64,000 nucleotides of DNA from Begonia masoniana (taxonomy: Eukaryota; Streptophyta; Magnoliopsida; Cucurbitales; Begoniaceae), in assembly GCA_022432975.1 (NCBI GenBank), contig CM039509.1, forward strand, positions 6,015,043 to 6,079,042, in the 5' to 3' direction. The notes beneath the pieces were generated by a model. It was given only the letters and a program-made list of their open reading frames with translations, was not told the origin of the DNA and did not search any database. Both the position numbers and the translations under genes were made by a program. Positions 56,145-64,000 of this stretch are shown in pieces (the first letter of the stretch is position 1; each line of letters starts with the position of its first letter).

Positions 56145-56156
56145 GCTCTGATACCA
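56145..56156 (-). other. Primer binding site (initiator tRNA-Met), element 3
   Basis: Plus strand GCTCTGATACCA, i.e. TGGTATCAGAGC on the element strand, a 12-base perfect match to initiator tRNA-Met. Three bases from the LTR at 56160. Confidence 0.95.
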
Positions 56157-57244
56157 ACTTGTAACACCCCCTGAACCGTCCCGGCTCGGTGCGCTACTTT
56201 GCTAACCAACCCTACGTTTAAAACGGCGTTTAAAATAATTTTCGTAAATTTGTCGACTTGATTTTTTGGGCTTTTCGAACCCTCGATTTTCATTAGAAAG
56301 CAAGCCCAAAATACGTTAAAAATACGTCAAAAAATGTCGAGTTAAAATAATTTGGAATTAATAATTTAAAAAAAAATTAAAAAAAAATAAGTTAATGCGC
56401 CGCGACCGCGCCCTGCGCGTGCCATGGGCGATCGATCGGTGCCCAGTGGCGATGGATCGCATGCCCGCTTTGTTTTTTTACCCAAAACGCGTCCCGTGGG
56501 CGATCGATCGGTGCCCAGTGGCGATCGATCGCCACATGTGCTGTTTTTCACCCCAAAAACGCCCAAAATTGACTTTTTCCCGACTTTTTTGACTTTTCTT
56601 CATTTTTCTCCAATCAAAACACTTCTAAAAATTCCAAAATTTTAACCATACATTCCCGACACCCAAATCTTCAAGTCCCGTAAAAATTTTAGAAAACCGA
56701 CTTAAAACGGTTAACAAAAAAATAGAGAACGGTAACTCGACGTTATTTATTTTAAAACCAAAACGGGCAACATAACGTCTAAATTTCCAAAAACCCAAAC
56801 CTGAAAATAAAACCAAAGATCATATAGTTTAAAAATCCAAATATGTACAACCACTATCCCATAAAATGATCGTCTCGCAAACATTCCAAATAGTTATGAA
56901 ATATTTATAAATACGACGTATCAAAACCCTCCATTTTTCCTAACTTTTCTCAAAACAAAACATTTACAAAACACTTTCAAAATAACTATCGACAACCACT
57001 CCCATCACAATACCCGAGGAAAACAGTGGCCAAGACACCCTGGCAATAGCCTGCATCGGCGGACTCCGTACTCCTCCGACTATGGCCTAATCCTGGGCTG
57101 TCTCATCTACCTCACCTGAGTAGTACTCGTCACCTACAACACATAACATAAAACGTAAACCTAATACTTAGCAAGTAGGGATTTATGAATGCAAAACACA
57201 CAATGCTCAACATCCTAACACATGCAGTTTCTAACACTCAGTTT

Positions 57245-57450
57245 GGCTTGCATCGCTCACGATGCCTTAAAGATTTCCTGCATCGTTAGATGCCTTATTG
57301 CCCGCACCAACAGGTGCCTTAGTTACCTGCACCGACAGGTGCCTGCACCGAAAGGTGCCTTAGTTGCCTGCACCGAAAGGTGCCTTATTTGCCCGCACCG
57401 AAAGGTGCCTTAGTTGCCCGTACTGAAAGGTGCCTTAGTTGCCCGCACCC
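57245..57450 (-). repeat. Tandem hairpin array, copy in 5' LTR
   Basis: Second copy of the hairpin array, with its own variants (GCATCG-CTCA-CGATGC, GCACC-AACA-GGTGC, GCACC-GACA-GGTGC). Loops vary more than stems. Confidence 0.85.
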
Positions 57451-57720
57451 AAAAAGGATGTCTTACTCTTTTACCAACCATCGTTCACCCTCACAACGAC
57501 AAACACACAACAACAACAATGCAGCTATACGTATCTAGTGTGCTATACATCATGATGCATGTTTCAACAATATGCAACACCACACTACACCAAACAACAA
57601 CTCAACACAACCCGAAGCAAAACTAATAACTCAACGCAACACGAAGCAAAACAATAACAATTAAACCCTACCATTCTATGGTGTAGGCCCGAAGGCAAAA
57701 GAATAGCACCCACTACTTAC

Positions 57721-57777
57721 CTGACTGCTCGGCTGTAAGTTGCTCACGTCTATCGGTCAATTCACTCGTTCGGTAAC
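57721..57777 (-). other. Putative leader micro-exon (57 nt), 5' LTR of element 3
   Basis: Same boundaries as 50515-50571. The hairpin GCC-TTCG-GGC is read on the minus strand at 57686-57696. Second acceptor at 57134/57133 (GTTGTAG|GTGA). Confidence 0.5.
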
Positions 57778-58799
57778 CTATCAATTATAGAAAAATAACT
57801 TAGCAATTCACTCATAGAATTCTAAAGGATTCTAAAACCAAAACTAACCAACAACTCAACCTAAAACCACAATACCCAATTTTTCCTCACATTTCCAACC
57901 GTCCAACTTTAAACAGCCATAACTCCCTCGTTTTTCAACGGATTTCGACGTGCCACCCCAATCTGTAAACCTCTACACGTCTACTATCCATTGAAATACT
58001 CTAATTAATCAAACAAACACATTGGCCAATACAAAATTGCAAAGACAGAATCGGCATCAAGTGTTCCTAAAACGATTTTTGTGACCACTTCCAATCCATA
58101 ATCTAACCACCCAAACGACTTAAACCATCGTATCTAAGGATTAAGTGACCAAAAGAGGAAGAAAACCATCAAAGAGAATACAAATTTCGGAATCCCTAAC
58201 CTAGGGTTTTCAAACTCCCATTAAACTCTCCCAAAACACACTTAAACTAACAATAATCTTCACCTATTTGCATAAAAATCAAAACCCATGCATTATTACC
58301 TTGAACCACCTTGCTAAAATTGAAGAAGAGAGAAGGAGAAGATCGGCTATGGAGGATGAAGAGAAAGGTCGTGGAAGATGAAGTGAAAAGAGGAAACTTT
58401 ACCCTTTAAAACCTAAAATTTTCTTCTTTTCAAAACTTCCCACCAAAGTTTATAAAATTGAAATTCAACCCACCACCTTTTCTCTTCTATTTCCATTGTG
58501 AAAAGCATCATTAAAACTTCTAACTTTTCAAATTGTAAAGCATTTCATGGCTAACATCTTATTGGTTAATTCAATTCTTGACTTGTCAACCCTTCTTATT
58601 GGGTTTGAATTGTCAAACCTCATTCTTTCAATTTGAATGTGACGACCCCCACCCCCCCCCCCCCCCGACCCGATCGGGGCCGGCGAGCCTCACTCCGGAT
58701 ATCTAAAACGTGACATATTTTTTTTTTTAACTTTTAAAAATTTAAAACATTTAAAATAGATGACATAAAATTGAAGACATAAAATGGAAGACATAAATT

Positions 58800-59054
58800 G
58801 AATGACAGAAGTGGAAGACGTGGGCGGAAGATATGGGGTGGAAGATGTAAGGTGGAAGGTGTAAGGAAGAAGATGTGGGCGGAAGATGTGGGCAGAAGAT
58901 ATTGAGTGGAAGATGTAAGGTGGAAGGTGTAAGGCAGAAGATGTGGGCGGAAGATGTGGGCGGAAGATGTTGGGTGGAAGATGTAAGGTGGAAGGTGTAA
59001 GGAAGAAGATGTGGGCGGAAGATGTGGGCGGAAGATGTTGGGTGGAAGATGGTG
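58800..59054. repeat. Higher-order GGAAGATGTGGGC repeats
   Basis: Two to three ~107-bp units, each made of short GGTGGAAGATGTAAGG and GGGCGGAAGATGTG motifs; a degenerate forerunner of the 13-bp array to the right. Confidence 0.8.
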
Positions 59055-61318
59055 GGGCGGAATGATTTGGGCGGATGATATGGGCGGATGATATGGGCGG
59101 ATGATTTGGGCGGATGATATGGGCGGATGATATGGGCGGATGATTTGGGCGGATGATTTGGGCGGATGATATGGGCGGATGATATGGGCGGATGATTTGG
59201 GCGGATGATATGGGCGGATGATATGGGCGGATGATTTGGGCGGATGATTTGGGCGGATGATATGGGCGGATGATATGGGCGGATGATTTGGGCGGATGAT
59301 ATGGGCGGATGATTTGGGCGGATGATATGGGCGGATGATTTGGGCGGATGATATGGGCGGATGATTTGGGCGGATGATATGGGCGGATGATTTGGGCGGA
59401 TGATATGGGCGGATGATTTGGGCGGATGATATGGGCGGATGATATGGGCGGATGATTTGGGCGGATGATATGGGCGGATGATATGGGCGGATGATATGGG
59501 CGGATGATTTGGGCGGATGATTTGGGCGGATGATATGGGCGGATGATTTGGGCGGATGATATGGGCGGATGATTTGGGCGGATGATATGGGCGGATGATT
59601 TGGGCGGATGATATGGGCGGATGATATGGGCGGATGATTTGGGCGGATGATATGGGCGGATGATATGGGCGGATGATATGGGCGGATGATTTGGGCGGAT
59701 GATTTGGGCGGATGATATGGGCGGATGATTTGGGCGGATGATATGGGCGGATGATTTGGGCGGATGATATGGGCGGATGATTTGGGCGGATGATATGGGC
59801 GGATGATTTGGGCGGATGATATGGGCGGATGATTTGGGCGGATGATATGGGCGGATGATTTGGGCGGATGATATGGGCGGATGATTTGGGCGGATGATTT
59901 GGGCGGATGATTTGGGCGGATGATATGGGCGGATGATATGGGCGGATGATTTGGGCGGATGATATGGGCGGATGATTTGGGCGGATGATATGGGCGGATG
60001 ATTTGGGCGGATGATATGGGCGGATGATTTGGGCGGATGATTTGGGCGGATGATATGGGCGGATGATATGGGCGGATGATTTGGGCGGATGATATGGGCG
60101 GATGATATGGGCGGATGATATGGGCGGATGATTTGGGCGGATGATATGGGCGGATGATTTGGGCGGATGATATGGGCGGATGATATGGGCGGATGATTTG
60201 GGCGGATGATATGGGCGGATGATATGGGCGGATGATTTGGGCGGATGATATGGGCGGATGATATGGGCGGATGATTTGGGCGGATGATATGGGCGGATGA
60301 TATGGGCGGATGATATGGGCGGATGATATGGGCGGATGATATGGGCGGATGATATGGGCGGATGATATGGGCGGATGATATGGGCGGATGATTTGGGCGG
60401 ATGATTTGGGCGGATGATTTGGGCGGATGATTTGGGCGGATGATATGGGCGGATGATATGGGCGGATGATATGGGCGGATGATATGGGCGGATGATTTGG
60501 GCGGATGATATGGGCGGATGATATGGGCGGATGATTTGGGCGGATGATATGGGCGGATGATATGGGCGGATGATATGGGCGGATGATATGGGCGGATGAT
60601 ATGGGCGGATGATTTGGGCGGATGATATGGGCGGATGATATGGGCGGATGATATGGGCGGATGATATGGGCGGATGATTTGGGCGGATGATATGGGCGGA
60701 TGATTTGGGCGGATGATATGGGCGGATGATATGGGCGGATGATTTGGGCGGATGATATGGGCGGATGATTTGGGCGGATGATATGGGCGGATGATATGGG
60801 CGGATGATATGGGCGGATGATATGGGCGGATGATTTGGGCGGATGATATGGGCGGATGATTTGGGCGGATGATATGGGCGGATGATTTGGGCGGATGATA
60901 TGGGCGGATGATTTGGGCGGATGATATGGGCGGATGATTTGGGCGGATGATATGGGCGGATGATATGGGCGGATGATATGGGCGGATGATTTGGGCGGAT
61001 GATTTGGGCGGATGATATGGGCGGATGATTTGGGCGGATGATATGGGCGGATGATATGGGCGGATGATATGGGCGGATGATATGGGCGGATGATTTGGGC
61101 GGATGATATGGGCGGATGATATGGGCGGATGATATGGGCGGATGATATGGGCGGATGATTTGGGCGGATGATATGGGCGGATGATTTGGGCGGATGATAT
61201 GGGCGGATGATTTGGGCGGATGATTTGGGCGGATGATTTGGGCGGATGATTTGGGCGGATGATATGGGCGGATGATTTGGGCGGATGATATGGGCGGATG
61301 ATTTGGGCGGATGATATG
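59055..61318. repeat. 13-bp minisatellite, about 174 copies
   Basis: Unit GGGCGGATGATWT, with W either A or T and otherwise almost invariant. Because 13 is not a multiple of 3 and the reverse unit has no stop in any phase, all three minus-strand frames stay open for about 860-920 codons (about 58690-61458). These are not genes. Confidence 0.97.
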
Positions 61319-61857
61319 CACTCATCTTGAGGCACAATGTCCTCCTCTGGAGGATCCATACCTACAATAGGGAGTTCAACTATGAGCCTAGAGCTCAGGT
61401 AAGAACATACAATGCAAAGTGATGTACGTGCTATGCATGAAACATTTTCAAATAACATGAAATTACATTACTTTACGTTACATTTCACTGGACAGGAAGG
61501 TATAAGTGGGAAGAAGAGTTGGCGCAACATGAGTACATGCCACAACAGGACATAACAGGAGTACATGACAGGATGTCAGTCCTCGTCCACACTTAACCAT
61601 ACATTTCGTTACAGGTTTTATCTTGCTTAACTTCAAACCGTGTACAGAAAATATATTCATGACTTTCAGAGAAAACATGTATGCATGAGCATTCATAGAC
61701 ATGCGACAGAATAATAATAAGCAGGATATAAAACAGAACAAACTTAATCTAAAACATAACACATGGTTTAACTACCCAACAGAAATCCCGACAACATCAA
61801 ACCTAGTACCTCCGTATTGTAGGGCCTTAAGGGCCAAACCTATACGTATGAACTTAC

Positions 61858-61911
61858 CTCTTGTCCGAAATGCAGCGAGCTTAACGCGCACAACAACGGT
61901 GGTTCACGAAC
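61858..61911 (-). other. Putative leader micro-exon (54 nt)
   Basis: On the minus strand bounded by GCTTTAG|GTTCG and CAAGAG|GTAAGTTC. A GGCC-CTTAA-GGCC hairpin (61823-61835) and CTACAA follow. Second acceptor TTGTAG|GTATGG at 61362/61361 (496-nt candidate intron). Confidence 0.5.
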
Positions 61912-62462
61912 CTAAAGCATGCAAAAATGGACATTAACCTAGATTTCAAAAAAACCAACGTTTAACTAACCTAAACTTGTTAACTAGTGAAAAAGGGTTA
62001 CCTTTACTAAAGGAAACTGAAGGAAATCGAAGGAAACAGAAGAAACAAAGTTTTGGAAATTTGTTTCAGGCGTCTGGAAGAGAGAAAGCAGAGAAGAAAA
62101 GATGAAAAGTTGCAAGCTGGAGTGTTTTCACGTAGGAGGGAAGGAGGAAGAGGGGCTTGGCTTCTCCAACAAGTTTGTCAATTATCAAACACTCATTAGT
62201 TCCCTCCCACCAACCTTAATTTCTTCCTAATTTGTCATTCCAATGGTTTTTTAACTAAAACATTATTTAGTTAATCTATTCGGTCTCACAAATCACCCTC
62301 GTTCGATTAATCATATCGACAATTTTATTAAAAACAGTCATTGCATTAATATCAGAGTAATCCCGCTTAATTATTCGGGAAAATAAAAACACGGAAAATG
62401 TCGGGTGTTACATTGAATCACTTCTAATCCCTTCTCACGTAAATCCTGGGTGTTACAGTTAC

Positions 62463-62571
62463 AGATATCAAATATGCCTCTATTTCTTAATTATTAGTAT
62501 GTGAATATCAAATCTATATCGACATCAAAATTTGTTGGCTCATTTAAATCGATAAATCTTCTTAGATCCAT
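62463..62571 (-). pseudogene. MULE transposase N-terminal piece
   Basis: ATG at 62571-62569 opens MDLRRFIDLNEPTNFDVDID, a short start typical of MULE proteins, closing with a stop at about 62494-62496. How this joins to the frame at 48971 (YLISVTLDEEL) is not resolved; an intron or a decayed frame are both possible. Confidence 0.55.
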
Positions 62572-62577
62572 CGTCTT

Positions 62578-63105
62578 CAAAGGAAAATGAAGAATAAATA
62601 ATAATTCAGAAATAATAAATTAATAAATAGTAATAAAATAATTAATGATGAAATACACATATCAATAATTAATATAAAAAATATCTCTAAAAGAATTTAA
62701 AAATATTAATAAATAATTCAGAAATAATAAAATAGTAAATAGTAGCAAAATAATATTTAATGAAATACACATCAATATTCATAGATAATACCTTTTATTT
62801 GAGTACACCACCTATTCAGAGTATACTCCCGAAAGAAATCTCAAAACAAATCACTCAAAGTAATAGGAGAATTGGAGAGGAGAGTGGTGGATGTGAGAAA
62901 CAAGAGGAGGAGGGGTGCTTAAATAGGCACTACAACGTTCGACCGTATTCATATAACGGTCGACCGTTCTGGTATTTTCAGTAAATATTCACCCACAATA
63001 TACTTCGTGACCTAAATATTTTAGAGACTTCACGTGATAGGCGGTCGACTATCTCAAATCAGCAGGTAACCGCATTACGCGGAGACCGTGTGAGGGCCTA
63101 CACGA
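62578..63105. other. MULE 5' region, AT-rich with a short tandem repeat
   Basis: Probable promoter and leader of the transposase. Two related AT-rich stretches (about 62590-62670 and 62705-62780) share AATAATTCAGAAATAATAAA. Around 62938-62968 the motif CGACCGT/ACGGTCGACCGT forms a dyad. No gene. Confidence 0.55.
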
Positions 63106-63325
63106 CCCGCGTTGTTTTAAATGCGGTTAACTATCTCAAATGAGGTGGTTAACTTGAGGCGGTTAACCGCACCCCCCCCCCCCCCCCCCCAAATAATGCG
63201 GTTAACCGCTGCACCCAGTGCGGGAGGTCAGTGGTTAACCGCCAAGCTTGTTTTTTGCACTTTCGAAAGTTTAAGCTTTTTTACGAACTTTCTTAATACT
63301 TCAAGTTTTTTTATGCGCTTAATCT
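63106..63325 (-). repeat. MULE right terminal inverted repeat
   Basis: Inverse of 18915-19137. Contains GCGGTTAACCGC palindromes and a C-run of about 20 (63171-63190) whose length may be uncertain. Ends GCGCTTAATCT at 63325. Confidence 0.85.
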
Positions 63326-63870
63326 TTTTTAATTTTTATTTGATGAGATAAATATTGATTAGTGTAATTAATATAATAAATTACAAATAGTTAAAATAAA
63401 TTATTAATTACACCGATCAATGTTACACATGTCAAAAAGTAAGAATAAAGAGTAAGAGCTTAGAGCAAGCATATCATTATTTTAGAAAAAAAAATGTCTT
63501 TTTTTATATAGCGATTCTATATTAGTTTTAAGTTTTAAAAATATAATTATAACACATTTAAATATTAAAGTATACAATATGTGCCACACATATTAATATC
63601 ATATTATAATATAACATTTTTTTTGCATTCTTAGAAACTCAATCATTAAACAATTTATTTTCGTGCAATATAAACTTTTTATTCACAACTTTTAGTTCAA
63701 ATCTATTACTAAATTACCAATTAAAATTAAAAAAACATGATTTTAGCAATTTTATAAGAATTGACAAAATAAAAAAAAAAATTAATGAGCCATAAATAAT
63801 AATAAACAATGCAAATGAAACGACATCGTATTTGGTTCCAACTGGCAACTTCGATAAACTGAGCCCATTT
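63326..63870. other. Intergenic, AT-rich
   Basis: Very AT-rich DNA between the MULE end and the CTF8-like promoter. No gene or repeat recognised. Confidence 0.5.
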
Positions 63871-63872
63871 CC

Positions 63873-63902
63873 AAGGCGGGAGCGACTATGCAATTTCCCG
63901 CC
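63873..63902. promoter_or_regulatory. Two E2F-like sites
   Basis: AAGGCGGGAG (63873-63882, inverse CTCCCGCCTT) and TTTCCCGCC (63894-63902) match the E2F core TTTSSCGS in opposite orientation, about 58-87 bp before the ATG. This suits a gene expressed in S phase. Confidence 0.6.
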
Positions 63903-63959
63903 GAATTCTAGAGAAATCAGTCGTCGTCTTCTTCTTGCTCTTCATCAAAATCCAGAAGA

Positions 63960-64000
63960 ATGCAAATCAAGCTGAAGTGCTCGTGCGGGGAAGGGAAATG
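63960..64000 (+). CDS. Start of a CTF8-like gene (partial)
   Basis: ATG at 63960-63962 opens MQIKLKCSCGEGK, running off the window. From memory of plant proteins this resembles the N-terminus of CTF8, a small subunit of the CTF18-RFC clamp loader that acts on PCNA at replication forks and in sister-chromatid cohesion. Only 13 residues can be seen, so the call leans on the CxCGEG pattern and on the E2F-like sites just upstream, which fit a replication gene. Another Cys-rich protein cannot be excluded. Confidence 0.5.
   Translation, partial: MQIKLKCSCGEGK

Larger units (their letters stand above)
58638..62412 (-). mobile_element. Solo LTR with a 13-bp minisatellite
   Basis: Starts TGTGACGACCCCC and ends TCGGGTGTTACA, flanked by perfect TTGAA duplications (58633-58637, 62413-62417). 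It is the same family as the 5' LTR of element 1 (shared ends, shared GAGGCACAATGTCCTCC block, shared leader) but has an unrelated repeat array. It contains a C-run at 58660-58668 whose length may be uncertain. Confidence 0.95.
48972..62457 (-). mobile_element. Element 3: Tekay-like Ty3/gypsy retrotransposon
   Basis: Complete minus-strand element with perfect GTTAC duplications (48967-48971, 62458-62462). The 3' LTR is 48972-51476. The 5' LTR starts at 56160 and resumes at 62418-62457 after a nested solo LTR (58638-62417 with one TSD copy). The LTRs differ by roughly 5 percent in the first ~200 bp compared by eye. gag-pol is full of stops and frameshifts. It interrupts the MULE transposase near its N-terminus. 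Confidence 0.95.
56160..62457 (-). mobile_element. 5' LTR of element 3, split by a solo LTR
   Basis: 56160-58637 plus 62418-62457, about 2.5 kb. It repeats all landmarks of the 3' LTR: palindromes 56425-56540, hairpin array 57245-57450, micro-exon 57721-57777. The last 40 bp (from TTGAATCACTTC) reappear after the insertion. Confidence 0.95.
18915..63325. mobile_element. Mutator-like element (MULE) expanded by nested insertions
   Basis: Inverted terminal regions at 18915-19137 and 63106-63325 face each other. Between them lie pieces of a MURA transposase on the minus strand (62571-62463, 48971-47254, 30694-30438) and a plus-strand accessory gene (19674-20501 plus 29664-29888). Subtracting three retrotransposon insertions (20502-29663, 30695-47253, 48972-62462) leaves about 5.2 kb, a normal MULE size. 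Reading frames rejoin across two of the excised insertions (20502 and 30695). No clean 9-bp target duplication is visible: the outer flanks are AT-rich and only partly alike, as expected for an old copy. The element lies between the CLE gene and a CTF8-like gene. Confidence 0.82.

Noticed and set aside
58690..61458. Three overlapping minus-strand open frames of 856-922 codons
   Set aside because: They are translations of the same 13-bp repeat in three phases (IIRPNHPPISSA-type peptide). No start context, no domain, and the array is a minisatellite inside a solo LTR.
18901..63340. Exact 9-bp MULE target duplication
   Set aside because: Flanks (TTTTATAACT and TTTTTAATTT) are only partly alike and AT-rich, so no duplication can be claimed.

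Overview
The window is plant nuclear DNA, almost certainly from a eudicot. It holds plant-only element families (Tekay/Del-type and Athila-type Ty3/gypsy retrotransposons, a Cassandra TRIM, a MULE, a hAT fragment), a CLE-type signal peptide gene, and at the right edge the first codons of a gene whose N-terminus resembles plant CTF8. The species cannot be fixed from sequence alone. Only about 1 kb looks like host gene sequence; the rest is a deep stack of nested transposable elements.

Layout. (1) 72-13564: an old minus-strand Tekay-like element whose 3' end lies left of the window. Its integrase is cut by one LTR ending at 71 and by a plus-strand solo LTR (447-2715). Its 5' LTR (6575-13564) holds a ~37-bp minisatellite, a complete Cassandra TRIM (9084-9915) and another solo LTR (10093-12609). 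It landed in a hAT transposase (13565-13819). (2) 13820-18390: non-coding DNA with a ~1-kb tandem duplication and a fold-back element. (3) 18392-18661: CLE gene. (4) 18915-63325: one Mutator-like element, about 5.2 kb before insertions, now 44 kb. It has ~220-bp inverted ends, a plus-strand 'putative plant transposon protein' gene and a minus-strand MURA-type transposase. Three retrotransposons sit inside it: a very young Tekay-like element (20502-29658), an old Athila element (30695-47248) holding a solo LTR with thirty-eight 41-bp repeats (43276-47097), and a minus-strand Tekay-like element (48972-62457) whose 5' LTR holds a further solo LTR (58638-62412) with a 13-bp minisatellite. (5) 63326-64000: an AT-rich stretch, two E2F-like sites, and the start of the CTF8-like gene.

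Almost every insertion edge is exact to the base because 5-bp target duplications survive: CATAT, GTTCA, TAACA, CACCG, ATGTC, GATTT, GTTAC, TTGAA. Removing the insertions in order rejoins the interrupted reading frames, which independently confirms the nesting.

The most novel signal is inside the LTRs. All Tekay-like LTR families here, on either strand and despite little overall similarity, share one ordered module: an acceptor-like TAG|GT, a 42-57-nt micro-exon, a donor-like AG|GTAAGT, a short hairpin with stem-preserving changes followed by CCTACA, about 490-610 nt that often carry tandem inverted repeats, and a second acceptor-like TGTAG|GT. Downstream lies a fast-evolving repeat slot. I read this as a conserved spliced, structured leader; splicing itself is inferred and untested.
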